Program-made: the position numbers and the translations under genes
Notes under the pieces: generated by a model
The model's input: the letters and a program-made list of their open reading frames with translations, nothing else
Databases searched by the model: none
Told to the model about the DNA's origin: nothing
Shown: piece by piece, positions 1-9,303 of the stretch
Layout of the letters: each line of letters begins with the position of its first letter
Numbering within the stretch: position 1 is the first letter of the stretch
Assembly (NCBI GenBank): GCA_947596085.1
Contig: CANQEW010000007.1
Coordinates: 1-64,000 of the forward strand
From: an uncultured Clostridia bacterium
GTDB taxonomy: Bacteria > Bacillota > Clostridia > Christensenellales > Aristaeellaceae
Length of the DNA stretch: 64,000 nucleotides
Reading direction: 5' to 3'

Positions 1-162
<162 letters not shown>

Positions 163-473
163 ATATATGAGAAAAAGATCAGTAAAATATAGCCGCTTTA
201 TCGTTAATTTTGGCTTTTTGTGACGTATATTATCTACATAAATATAGCCGTCGAGAACGATAGCAATTGCTTTGACTACAGAGCCGCAGGCAACTATAAA
301 GGCGGACTGTATAATGTATCATTCAATATAAATATCTTTAATAAGTTAGAGTGTATAATCACTCCAGTCGAAATCGAGCCAATTATTAAAAAGCGCACGA
401 TTCTTAATTTTCTACGAGCCGAAAATTTCGAGGAACAAGCTATAAAAGCAAAAGTAGGAAAGAGGGTAATCAA
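163..473. other. AT-rich spacer with no convincing gene
   Basis: This stretch of about 310 bases is much richer in A and T than the rest of the window. The 93-aa ORF at 220-501 begins with GTG, has no recognisable domain and overlaps the likely start of the acyltransferase, so I do not call it. The last bases carry the ribosome site for the ATG at 474. It probably contains the acyltransferase promoter, but I cannot pick one with confidence. Confidence 0.4.
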
Positions 474-1534
474 ATGGAAAACAATCTCCAGTCTCCCGTA
501 ATATTATCGGGGGGGGCACATCTAAGCGAATAGGGTATGTAGACGCATTGAAAGGCTTTGCGATAATGTGTGTAGTTATTGGTCATATCGCTCTTGGATA
601 TACCGGTGCTGAATACTTCCCTGGTAGATGGAATTTTTGGTATGCCATTGAAAATATAATGTACAGTTTTCACATGCCGCTTTTTTTTTCAATTAGCGGA
701 TTCGTATATTATAAAGCGTATTTCACATCCGACGGAAAACCGAAACGCCGCAAGTTGTATATTCAGATGCTAAATCTTGCTGGGATATATGTGATTTTCG
801 CTATAGGATTCACACTTCTAAAAATGCCGTTTAACGCATTTACAAACGAAAAAGCGAGTTTTGAAGATATTATCTGGATGTGGATGAACCCAATTGGAGT
901 TTACTGGTATCTCTATGTTTTAATAGAGATGTATCTTGTATTCTCAATACCTTATCTTGTAAGGAGCAACTCTATTATCATTCTTGCAGGTTGTTTTGGG
1001 CTGACAGTTATCAGCTACTACATTTCAGTTCCATTCCGTCTTCCAGATTTATGCTATTTTCTTGTATTCTTTGCAGCAGGAATTGTCTATGCACGCGAGG
1101 CAAAACTTTTTTCGCTCTTTCCTGCCTCAGTAGCAGGATTGATAATATCAGTTATATTCAGCACGATATTTTGGAATATCAACAGTACTCTCAACTGTAC
1201 AAAATATGTAAATTTTGTAATCGCTTTTGGATTGATTCTTGTGATATGGTACGCTTTTGAACACATCGATTTTCTGGGAAATAACAGAGTGCTGCAATAT
1301 TTAGGTGCACGGTCGCTTGAAATTTATGTCACTCACAGCATCGTGGTGACAGTCGGAAGGACGATTTTAAATAGATTGAGTGTGAACGATCAGTATATTT
1401 GCCTGATTGTCAACATGATTTTGGGTATAGAGCTGCCATTGATTTTTTCTTTCGCAATCAGAAAGCTCAAACTTTTTGATTTATTTTTCCGACCAGTAAC
1501 GGTAATATCAAAAAAACTAAGGATGGAAAAATAA
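474..1534 (+). CDS. Acyltransferase family 3 membrane protein, frame broken at a poly-G tract
   Basis: The product is a multi-pass membrane O-acyltransferase (acyltransferase 3, OafA/WecH type) that would acetylate a surface sugar. The hallmark start is VDALKGFAIM followed by VVIGHI, then SFHMPLFFSISGF and about ten hydrophobic segments. The track begins it at TTG 548, inside the first helix, with no ribosome site. A better start is ATG 474, preceded by AGAGGG seven bases upstream, giving MENNLQSPVILSGG. That frame runs into eight consecutive G (509-516) and then stops. One more G (nine) or two fewer (six) joins it to the acyltransferase frame. So the copy here is off, or the run length is a sequencing error. 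The neighbouring rfbB end suggests the target is a cell-surface polysaccharide. Confidence 0.75.
509..516 (+). repeat. Homopolymeric G8 tract, probable slippage site
   Basis: Eight consecutive G residues lie 12 codons after ATG 474. The frame entering the tract differs from the acyltransferase frame leaving it by one base. Homopolymeric tracts at the 5' end of surface-modification genes are classic contingency loci, where replication slippage switches translation on and off. A base-calling error in the run is the main alternative. Confidence 0.6.
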
Positions 1535-1642
1535 AACGTACAGCTATTATCTCGAATGCTATTAGAGGCACAGAATTATAGATACTCACCAGGATTCTTT
1601 GCTTTCCATATAGGATCATAGCTTAGAAAGGACTGAATCGCA

Positions 1643-1876
1643 ATGCCGCGCCCGAAAGGATCAAAGAACAAGCCCGTGCTTACGATTGATGGGCGAATTG
1701 CCCAGGTGACTGCCGAAATCGAATCCCTGCAGGAGCAGATCGAGGAAAAGAAGGCCGGGCTTAAGCGATTAAACGACGAGAAAGCCGAAGAAGATCAAAA
1801 GCGGCTCATGGCTGCTGTGCTGGCCAGGGGCAAGACCGTCGATGAGATTATTAAAATGATCGGTGGATTAGCATAG
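1643..1876 (+). CDS. Small AT-hook-like coiled-coil protein
   Basis: The gene encodes 77 residues. The N-terminus MPRPKGSKNKP resembles an AT-hook, a short arm that enters the minor groove of AT-rich DNA. Residues 20-60 are rich in Glu, Lys, Gln and Leu with heptad-like spacing and probably form a coiled coil. A ribosome site (AGAAAGGA) precedes ATG 1643. Small proteins of this layout are common in accessory regions of gut Firmicutes. A nucleoid-associated or silencing role for the adjacent AT-rich DNA is possible but is inference. I recognise no named family. Confidence 0.6.
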   Translation: MPRPKGSKNKPVLTIDGRIAQVTAEIESLQEQIEEKKAGLKRLNDEKAEEDQKRLMAAVLARGKTVDEIIKMIGGLA

Positions 1877-1920
1877 TAATTTCTGCAGACAATGGTGAAG
1901 CCATCTTCGGACAGATGTTT

Positions 1921-2120
1921 TGAACTGCACCCCGTCAAGAGAGCAGAGAAAAGATTAAAAAAGTTTACAAAACAGGCAGCGCCTACGATACCGTCACAAC
2001 CGCAGATTCTAGAAACCAAACCTGCTTTGCAGGGATTCGGAATTTGCGGTTATTTTTATGCTATCATAGCCAGTGTATATTTCTCCATAGGCGTCAGCAC
2101 ACCGAAATTTCGTTGGACTC
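1921..2120. mobile_element. Possible remnant of an IS3/IS150-type element end
   Basis: TGAACTGCACCCCGTCAAG at 1921 resembles the terminal repeat of IS150-group elements, which commonly begin TGNACTG(C/A)CCCC. No transposase frame is preserved between here and the helicase gene, and I see no matching opposite end. The 80-aa ORF at 1892-2134 is not credible as a gene. I regard this as a weak trace of a former insertion beside the defence module. Confidence 0.25.
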
Positions 2121-2122
2121 AG

Positions 2123-4303
2123 TTACTGTTGTAGCAGCGTTTTTTTCGAGGGGAAAAGCACATCCTTTAACCCGTTAATGTCTAGGCAATTATATACATA
2201 TGCTTTTCTGCGCAATTCCTCCGGAACTTGAGAATCGTAGCGATCTACCGGAGTTGATGGCGCAATAGGCACAATATCCTCCGGAGCGATGCTGTTCAAT
2301 GCGCAGACCAGATGCTCCCAGAATTCAGCCGCGGGCAGCTCTGTGTAAAGGAAGATTCCCATCCGCATACCAACAAAGCGCGCAAATTGGATTCTGAGTT
2401 TTTCAGCTAGAGCTTTGTTTAATAGGAATAGAAGCGTGTGCATTTTTCTGCTGCCGAGCCATGGATGAAGCAGCAGCTGTTGATCGCCCAGGATGCTATA
2501 CGGCGCCTCCAGATCCATGTTTGCCGCACGCTTTCGCGCTTCGACCAGAATATCCTTTGTGCCGGGCGTCAGATAGAGATATTCCTTCTCCTCCAGCAGT
2601 ACCTGACGCATTCGCTGGACAATTCGATCGTCAATATCTATGCCTCCGCTATTCCAAAGGACCTTCTTCGGCCCCTTCGACGGCACGACATAGATGACCT
2701 TTCGCTCGGTGTCGATCTCCGTCACGAGCCAGCGCTTGCCGGCCAGGAGGATGGTCTTCTGTACATCGGGCACGCTGTCGACTTCCCCGATTTCCCGCTG
2801 GTGATACATCACGCGAAATCCGGAATTGTCAGCAAATACAGAAAGGAATCGGTAATTGCCAGCAATTCGCTCCCCCAGCAGGCCGGGAATTAGCGTGCCG
2901 GTTTCTGTCTTTTCAATGACGTCCGTCGCGAGCAAGTGCCGGAGCAGCGCCAGGTAATCCTGCTGCACCACGCTGGCGAAGGCAGGCATGGCATAGATGC
3001 GTCGCGCGAGTTCCTTCGGAGAAAGCTCTGCTTGCATCAAAAGGGAGAGCGTCTGATGGAAGAGCACGCTGTAAGGGCAGGGTTTGTCAGCAAATGATTC
3101 CACCCAATGCTCTTCAATGTATAGCTGCACGATGGCGATGTTTTGCAGAAGCTCCCACGGCAAATCCTCAAAGTCCGACTCGCCTTCCGGTTTGCTCGTC
3201 GTGATAAAGCGCATAACCGCCCTTGTGCCGCGCCGACCTGTACGGCCCAGGCGCTGCACAAAGCTCGAGCAGGTGGAGGGAGCCCCCAATTGGACAACCC
3301 GATCGAGGCCACCCAAATCGATGCCCAGCTCCAGCGTCCGCGTAGCGACCGCGACAGCGGGCTTGTCCGTTTCTCGCAACTTATTTTCCGCCTCTTCGCG
3401 CAGCATCGCCGATATACTCCCGTGATGCGCATAGAAGCAATCCGGCTCTCCGCGCCGCTCCGCGCGCTCGCGCAGCGCACAGACCGCCTCCTCCGTCTCC
3501 CCGCGGCTGTTAGTAAAGATGAGACACTTCCTTCCCCATACCTGATGATAGAGATCGTCGAAGAGCTGTTGCTTTATCAGGCCGGCGGAATCTTCGTCAT
3601 TCACAGGGAGGATATAATGCTCCATCTTCAAATCGAGCTTGCGTGCACCTTCACCACTCTCCACAAGCGAACAATCTAGCTTTGTGCCGGCGGATAGCCA
3701 GCGGCGCGCGGCGGTGTAATCATGGATCGTAGCGGACAGACCCACGCGACGTACGCTCCGGTCCAGCATGCGATCGATACGCGTCAGTTGGCACTGCAGT
3801 TGAAGGCCGCGATCTGTGCCCATGAAGGCGTGCAGTTCGTCAATGACCACGAATTGTAGTTCGGCAAACATGCGCACAACGTCGCCGGAGCGGTTCATTA
3901 ACAGCCCCTCCAGCGCCTCCGGCGTGATTTGCAATACGCCCTTGGGGCGCACCGCCGCGCGTTTCTTCTCCGATTGAGAGCGGTCGCCGTGCCAGGCGTA
4001 GATGGGAAAGTCTGCCTCCTCCAGCAGGTCCGTAATGCGCTCGAACTGATCGTTGATCAGCGCCTTCAGCGGGCCGATGTAGAGTATGCCGAAGGAATTC
4101 ACGGGCGATTGCGTCAGCTTCGTGAGCATGGGAAAGAAAGCCGCCTCCGTCTTACCGGACGCCGTGCCTGCCGCGATTAGCACGTGATTGGGCGAATCCA
4201 GAATTTCGGAAATTGCCTGAACCTGCACATCCCGCAGCTCATCCCAGTGGTGGTTCCAGATATACTCCTGAATAAATGGAGCAAGCCTGTAAAACGGACT
4301 CAT
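2123..4303 (-). CDS. sngC: Shango-type DEAD/DEAH helicase (SngC-like)
   Basis: This is a 726-aa superfamily 2 helicase related to Lhr and to the BREX helicase BrxHI. Visible motifs are Q-like VQVQAI near residue 26, Walker A AGTASGKT (45-52), DELH (155-158), SAT (190-192), and motif VI QRLGRTGRRG near residue 355, followed by a long C-terminal region. It should translocate on or unwind nucleic acid using ATP. ATG 4303 overlaps the stop of the upstream ATPase gene by four bases (ATGA), so the two are translationally coupled. With its two partners it matches the TerB/ATPase/helicase order of the Shango phage-defence system. By itself it could be any Lhr-like helicase; the assignment rests on the trio. 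Confidence 0.75.
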   Translation of the reverse strand: MSPFYRLAPFIQEYIWNHHWDELRDVQVQAISEILDSPNHVLIAAGTASGKTEAAFFPMLTKLTQSPVNSFGILYIGPLKALINDQFERITDLLEEADFPIYAWHGDRSQSEKKRAAVRPKGVLQITPEALEGLLMNRSGDVVRMFAELQFVVIDELHAFMGTDRGLQLQCQLTRIDRMLDRSVRRVGLSATIHDYTAARRWLSAGTKLDCSLVESGEGARKLDLKMEHYILPVNDEDSAGLIKQQLFDDLYHQVWGRKCLIFTNSRGETEEAVCALRERAERRGEPDCFYAHHGSISAMLREEAENKLRETDKPAVAVATRTLELGIDLGGLDRVVQLGAPSTCSSFVQRLGRTGRRGTRAVMRFITTSKPEGESDFEDLPWELLQNIAIVQLYIEEHWVESFADKPCPYSVLFHQTLSLLMQAELSPKELARRIYAMPAFASVVQQDYLALLRHLLATDVIEKTETGTLIPGLLGERIAGNYRFLSVFADNSGFRVMYHQREIGEVDSVPDVQKTILLAGKRWLVTEIDTERKVIYVVPSKGPKKVLWNSGGIDIDDRIVQRMRQVLLEEKEYLYLTPGTKDILVEARKRAANMDLEAPYSILGDQQLLLHPWLGSRKMHTLLFLLNKALAEKLRIQFARFVGMRMGIFLYTELPAAEFWEHLVCALNSIAPEDIVPIAPSTPVDRYDSQVPEELRRKAYVYNCLDINGLKDVLFPSKKTLLQQ

Positions 4304-5622
4304 AAGTCAAATAACGCAAAGGCATCGTCATCCAGGGCATCGGGATCCTCTTGGGCGCTCTTGAGCTGCACCTGTCCCGTGCCTATGATGCTCTCGTAGG
4401 TAGCGCCGGGGTTCTGATGGAGCAATGTCATCAGCGAAATGAAGTCGCGCGTGACTTCGCGCGGCGTCAACAGCTTCTCCGCTCCGATTCGATTGGCCAC
4501 CATCTGCATGAAGTCGACCATCTGCTCGGTGGTGAGAATGCCGTCGATGCGGTTGTGCGCGCAGAACACATCCCGCAGCCGCTCCAGCAGTAGGTAAATT
4601 TCCTCATTGTTCAGCGTCTCCAGGCGGATGACCGGCCCGGAGAAGTCCAACAGGCCGTCACGGGCGAGATTGCTGGTCTGAAGCCGGGAGCGCAACGCCT
4701 CATAGCTGAAGAGTCCCCGGCGTTCGTCCTCGATGGATTGGGGCGTACCGCCCACATAGATGCCCAGATACTGCGTGCGACCCTGCATCACATCGTTGAA
4801 CATCGCCAGCAGCTTCTCGTAGTTGTTCTCCCGAGAGACGCGATTTGGAATCTTGTAGAGATTGACGGATTCATCAATCAGCACCAGCAGGCCCTGGTAG
4901 CCCAGCATCTTCGAAAGGCGCGCCAGCAGCTTGATGACCTCGTACCAGCTGTCGTCGGAGATGATCTGAGACACGCCCAGCTCCCGCGCGTCTGATTTTC
5001 GCTCGTACTCGCCGCGCAACCAGCGTAGGGCGCTTTGCTTGAGATCTGCGTTGTCACCGCGGTAGCCTTCCCAGTATTTTAGCAGCACGCGGGCAAAGTC
5101 GAAGCCGTAGACGTACTCCTGCAGCTCACCCGCGATCTCTAATATCCTGCCTTCGACCTCTTGGGTGAAATTCGGCTGCCCCGTGCCGATCCCCGAGGCC
5201 GCCACCTGGCGCTGCGCGTCCATGATCCAACGCTGAAGCAGGCTCTCCAGCGCGTTCCCCTCCGGTCGCGCCTTCGTGGAAAGATTGGCGATCAATTCAC
5301 GATACAGCTTCAAGCCCTGTCCCCTCGTACCTGTTAAGCGACGCTCCGGACTCAGATCCGCATTGGCCACCAGGTAGTTGCGCTCCAGCGCGTTGTTGCG
5401 GGCCAATTGCAGCAGGAAGCTTTTGCCGCTTCCATACTTGCCGACGATGAAGCGGAACGCCCCGCCTCCGTCCGCGATGTCCGCTAAATCGGAGAGGATC
5501 GCCTGCACCTCCGCCTTGCGGCCCACGGCGATGTACTCGAGCCCAATATTCGGCACGACGCCTGCGCCCATCGATTTCAGTATCGCGGTTGAATATCTCC
5601 GCGCGATCTTCAGGTTTTCCAC
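4300..5622 (-). CDS. sngB: Shango-type ATPase (SngB-like, BrxD-related P-loop protein)
   Basis: This is a 440-aa P-loop ATPase of the DUF2791/BrxD type. Walker A is GKYGSGKS (61-68) and Walker B is LLVLIDES (about 245-252). After Walker B comes the NNYEKL and GIYVGGTPQ segment typical of these ATPases. The start is GTG 5622, four bases after the TerB gene's stop, with AAGGGAG upstream. In BREX-type loci such ATPases are paired with an Lhr-like helicase, exactly as here. Between a TerB-domain protein and a helicase it corresponds to SngB of Shango. It probably senses or remodels a nucleoprotein target and hands it to the helicase; that role is inference. Confidence 0.75.
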   Translation of the reverse strand: MENLKIARRYSTAILKSMGAGVVPNIGLEYIAVGRKAEVQAILSDLADIADGGGAFRFIVGKYGSGKSFLLQLARNNALERNYLVANADLSPERRLTGTRGQGLKLYRELIANLSTKARPEGNALESLLQRWIMDAQRQVAASGIGTGQPNFTQEVEGRILEIAGELQEYVYGFDFARVLLKYWEGYRGDNADLKQSALRWLRGEYERKSDARELGVSQIISDDSWYEVIKLLARLSKMLGYQGLLVLIDESVNLYKIPNRVSRENNYEKLLAMFNDVMQGRTQYLGIYVGGTPQSIEDERRGLFSYEALRSRLQTSNLARDGLLDFSGPVIRLETLNNEEIYLLLERLRDVFCAHNRIDGILTTEQMVDFMQMVANRIGAEKLLTPREVTRDFISLMTLLHQNPGATYESIIGTGQVQLKSAQEDPDALDDDAFALFDL

Positions 5623-5626
5623 TTGA

Positions 5627-8600
5627 TCACTCCCTTATCAGGTGATTTTGAATCTCCGGCAGATATTCCTCAAACAATCCATTTTCATCCGCGATCAGAT
5701 CGCCGATGGTGTCCGAAGCGATTTCGTTCAATCCATCCAGCAGCAGCTCTGGCATCTCTCCACGCACCTTGGCAAATTCCCGGAACGATTCCGGCCCATC
5801 CAGCAGCGCCGCCAGGGAATCCAGGCTGTAGCGCATTCGCACTTGGTCGAAGAATTCCCTCCAATCGTCACTCAGACCATTGGCATCGATGCTCCACAGT
5901 GATTCCGGGCCCTGCTCCGGCATCAGATATTCCAATTCATCGCGATAGTCTTCTGCGACGATCAAATTGTCCGCTTCCTGTTCGATCAGCATGCAGCCTA
6001 GCTGGGCCAGCGCAATCTCATTGATCTCGTCGATCAAAACCTCGGGTAGCGTCTGAAACAGCCGCTCGCACAGTGACTGCGCGCTCGTGTGCCAGCCCCC
6101 ACTGCGCATTATCTCCAGCGCCTCCCGCTGTTCCCCGGAGAGGCGATTCAGTATTGCCTGCACCGGTTCGAGATCCGTAAGCATTCCCTCTGGCGCATCG
6201 ACCGGGCGCTGAATCGCATTGGTCACCGACGCTTCCTCCATTGATACGTCAACATTTCCGATGGAGGCAAGCAGCGCCGCGCGCACTTGGTCCGACTCCG
6301 CGCGCAGCCGTTCGACGCTGCCGAGATCGAGCACGATCTGCGCCGGGGCAGTCTGCTGCGCGCTGGCCTTGGGGTTCGAGAGCTTCGCCTTCAGCTGTGC
6401 ATCCACCCAGGCCCTGACCTGTTCCGGAAGCTCCACGCCCTGCAGTCTGGAGGAGAATTTGCACTGGGCGCGCAGCGCGTTTTCCGTATATCGAATCAAA
6501 TTTCGCAGGAAACCCTGCAGCTTAAGCCCGGCGATGTAATTCCGATATTTGAAGCGATATGAACGTGATGATTCGCACAATGCGCCCACAAAAGCGATTT
6601 TCGTTTCCGTGCGCATCTTTAAGGGAGCATAAGTTTCCAGGATTCCCTTTCCGCTCTTTTCGCGCATGGATCGATCAATTGCTTCCACAACCTCGGGAAG
6701 AAGTCCGTCGACAAGTTTTTGATTGCCGCGTTGGTAAAACTTGCTGCTTGTGATGCGGTACTGGGATAATTTTTCCAACACCCATACCGGGAGCCGGAGC
6801 GTGTCTTTCCTCTCCACCATCTCCGTCAGCAACGCGTTCAATCCGGAGTCGCTCAGCCATGGAATCTCCAACAGGAATTTTCCGGCGGGTTGCTCCAGCC
6901 CATTGATGAGAGTGTAGTCAAAGACCCACTCCCCCAGGTAGCGGTTCAGTTGGGGAAGGCGCTCGCCGTAATTCTTCCAGATTCGCATCAGCATCTCCAG
7001 CCCCTGCTCTGGGCTCGTCGTGCCGATCTGATTCAAGACTTCATAGATGAAGACGAATAGGTAAGAGAGGTCCGTGTCCGGATACTTCCCCCATCGCAGC
7101 TGCGTGCGTAGCCAGAAATACCAATTCTGCTGCTCGGCGGTCATGTCCGCGTACTTCGGCCAGTAGCAGAGGAAGGATACATGAGGCGCTTCCTTTCCTT
7201 CGAAGTCAGTGCGATTGCGAGCCTCCTCGAAAAAATCCCGCACTGGATTGCGGATGGAGATGGTGATGATGTCAGAAGAATCCACATCGGCGCTGCGCGG
7301 CGGAATGGGAATTCCATGTTGGACTGTGCCACCGAGATCGATCTCCGTACCCTGATCTTCTTCAAGCAAATCCGCTCTCGACGGTCTTACCGGCAAGCGC
7401 TCCGATCTGGAGAATTCTATCTCCTCAGAGGACAATTCTGTGCGTGATCGCTCCGTCGATGCGCTCTCCAATTCGGAAAATTCTACCTCTTCCGCGGCAC
7501 GGAACACGGGTGTTGGAGAAAACCGGAACGGCTCGAACAGCGCCTCCGGCGCGCGGCCGTTGCGAATCAGCCGCCTTGTGAGCTCCGCGTCGTGATATCC
7601 CAGTATCATCGAGGCGCGGTTCAGCCACTCCTTATCCCTGGAGTAGCCCTGGAGGAAGAAGCCGATCTTGCACGCTGCACGGATGGACAGCATCGCCTGA
7701 AACAGCTTGACAGAGGTGCCGACCGAGCGGGCATCCGGTTCGATCAGGCAAGCCAGATCCCAGCGCTGATCCAATGTGCGCTCCACATCGGGGGATAATT
7801 TGTCGTAGGGGATTAAGCGGACGCGCTTGTCGTCAAACAGTGGACCGAAGATGGGCGAAGCCTCGGACAGCGCTCTGCAATCATCCCCGCTTCCCGCGAC
7901 GAGCACTATGGCATCCCGATTCTTTTCGCAATAGCGCAAAAGCATGGGCATGCCGTAAGCGACCATCGCCTCGTAACCGCCGATCATGCCGCCGTTAATG
8001 CCCCAGTGCAGCAAAAATGCCAAATGATCGTTGACGCAGCTATGCTTGTCTCCGCTGTCCCGCCAGCTTGCACCATCCATCCGCATTTCGCTGAACAGCG
8101 CGTCGAGTCGCTTTCCACCGCGATGCAACAGCAGCTCCGCGTCCAGGTTGATCGGTCTGAGCGGCTTGCCATCCGGCATCATGCCGCTTTCATCCATTCC
8201 CAAGGTCTGCAAATCCCGTCTGCGCACCCAGCCGGCGGCAATGCGGGCATAGGGCTGCTGCAGCATCTCTCGCAGCTGCTCAACGGTGAACTCTTCATCC
8301 CCGATTCGGGCATAGGGATGCGCACTGGCGCGACCAATGCCTCGCTTCTGCTTGGCGCGAGCAATCAGCAGCCAGCGATAGGGTGGTTCCACCCAGCGAT
8401 GCATCGCTTCAAAGCCGCTTAAATCGCCGGAGATGTACCTCTTCCACTTCGGATAGAATCCATCCAAAAACCAAGCTGCGCGCACATCTTCAAGTACAAC
8501 AAGTCGCTCCGGATCCGGCAAGACGCTGCGTAGATCGCTGGGGAGCAAGCCGGGACGAATCGTATCTCGTACCAGCACATAATCTTTCAGCTGGAAGCTT

Positions 8601-9268
8601 TCGTCGATGTCACTGATCTCAACGCGCCAGGCGGGCTGCAATTCGATGCGTGTCGGGGTAAAGCTCGAAATCGAAAGCGCAATGGCAGGTTCGTCCTCAT
8701 AGGAAAGTTCGCATTGCACAGGAACGCCCGCTGCGGCATAAGTCTCCAAATCCTCCCGCAGAAATGGAATGATAGAGGGGCCCTCAATGCAATCGCACCG
8801 GAAATTTGCTATCTGGCTTTCATTCAATCGATCAAAGCGCCAGTAACTGTCCTCCAAGCGCAGCCAGCCATCCTCCAATTCGACCGTTCCGAGTGGAAGT
8901 AACCTGATCAAAGCGTTTCCTTCTCGCACATACCGCACGAGAAATCCATTTGGGGCCTCATCGCGTATTTCGATGCGCTCCACATCGGAGGCCATGTAAA
9001 AGCTCAGCTTCTTCTGGCGATCATATTGGTCACGCAGGGTTTCCATCACTGTCCGCAGCGCACGCAAATCGGAAATGCGGATCTCATGGATATTCGCTCT
9101 CGCATCCTCCACAAAGCGATCCAACGCCGTCAATTCCGGCCATTTTTCGATGACTTCGGCATAGGTAGAGGCGCGATTGTCATACAAGAACTTCAGGAAG
9201 AAACTTTGTCCTTCCCGAATGAGAGAAACTTGTGTAGATTTAACGAATACGCGCGATATGAAGCCCAT
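5627..9268 (-). CDS. sngA: Shango-type TerB-domain protein (SngA-like) with a degenerate SNF2-like domain
   Basis: This large protein (1213 aa) has three visible parts. Residues about 405-570 follow the order of an SNF2 helicase N-lobe but lack its catalytic residues (see findings). Residues about 590-670 are an acidic, Ser/Arg-rich linker. Residues about 690-870 match TerB-N (CYWPKYADMTAEQQNWYFW, then DTDLSYLFVFIYEVLN). The C-terminus has two TerB-C-like copies, LPEVLIDEINEIAL and MPELLLDGLNEIAS. TerB-family domains belong to tellurium-resistance/stress systems and are the hallmark of SngA in Shango. ATG 9268 is preferred over the track's TTG 9271. It heads the operon and sngB follows after four bases. 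The phage-triggered function is inferred from the family. Confidence 0.75.
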   Translation of the reverse strand: MGFISRVFVKSTQVSLIREGQSFFLKFLYDNRASTYAEVIEKWPELTALDRFVEDARANIHEIRISDLRALRTVMETLRDQYDRQKKLSFYMASDVERIEIRDEAPNGFLVRYVREGNALIRLLPLGTVELEDGWLRLEDSYWRFDRLNESQIANFRCDCIEGPSIIPFLREDLETYAAAGVPVQCELSYEDEPAIALSISSFTPTRIELQPAWRVEISDIDESFQLKDYVLVRDTIRPGLLPSDLRSVLPDPERLVVLEDVRAAWFLDGFYPKWKRYISGDLSGFEAMHRWVEPPYRWLLIARAKQKRGIGRASAHPYARIGDEEFTVEQLREMLQQPYARIAAGWVRRRDLQTLGMDESGMMPDGKPLRPINLDAELLLHRGGKRLDALFSEMRMDGASWRDSGDKHSCVNDHLAFLLHWGINGGMIGGYEAMVAYGMPMLLRYCEKNRDAIVLVAGSGDDCRALSEASPIFGPLFDDKRVRLIPYDKLSPDVERTLDQRWDLACLIEPDARSVGTSVKLFQAMLSIRAACKIGFFLQGYSRDKEWLNRASMILGYHDAELTRRLIRNGRAPEALFEPFRFSPTPVFRAAEEVEFSELESASTERSRTELSSEEIEFSRSERLPVRPSRADLLEEDQGTEIDLGGTVQHGIPIPPRSADVDSSDIITISIRNPVRDFFEEARNRTDFEGKEAPHVSFLCYWPKYADMTAEQQNWYFWLRTQLRWGKYPDTDLSYLFVFIYEVLNQIGTTSPEQGLEMLMRIWKNYGERLPQLNRYLGEWVFDYTLINGLEQPAGKFLLEIPWLSDSGLNALLTEMVERKDTLRLPVWVLEKLSQYRITSSKFYQRGNQKLVDGLLPEVVEAIDRSMREKSGKGILETYAPLKMRTETKIAFVGALCESSRSYRFKYRNYIAGLKLQGFLRNLIRYTENALRAQCKFSSRLQGVELPEQVRAWVDAQLKAKLSNPKASAQQTAPAQIVLDLGSVERLRAESDQVRAALLASIGNVDVSMEEASVTNAIQRPVDAPEGMLTDLEPVQAILNRLSGEQREALEIMRSGGWHTSAQSLCERLFQTLPEVLIDEINEIALAQLGCMLIEQEADNLIVAEDYRDELEYLMPEQGPESLWSIDANGLSDDWREFFDQVRMRYSLDSLAALLDGPESFREFAKVRGEMPELLLDGLNEIASDTIGDLIADENGLFEEYLPEIQNHLIRE

Positions 9269-9303
9269 CAAATCATTCCAAACATATCTTTAGAATAGAC
9301 TGT

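Noticed and set aside
220-501. 93-aa ORF between rfbB and the acyltransferase
   Set aside because: GTG start, no ribosome site, no family, and it overlaps the better-supported start at 474.
4300-9268. BREX system
   Set aside because: The ATPase and helicase resemble BrxD and BrxHI, but no PglZ, PglX or BrxC-type genes are present; the TerB partner points to Shango.
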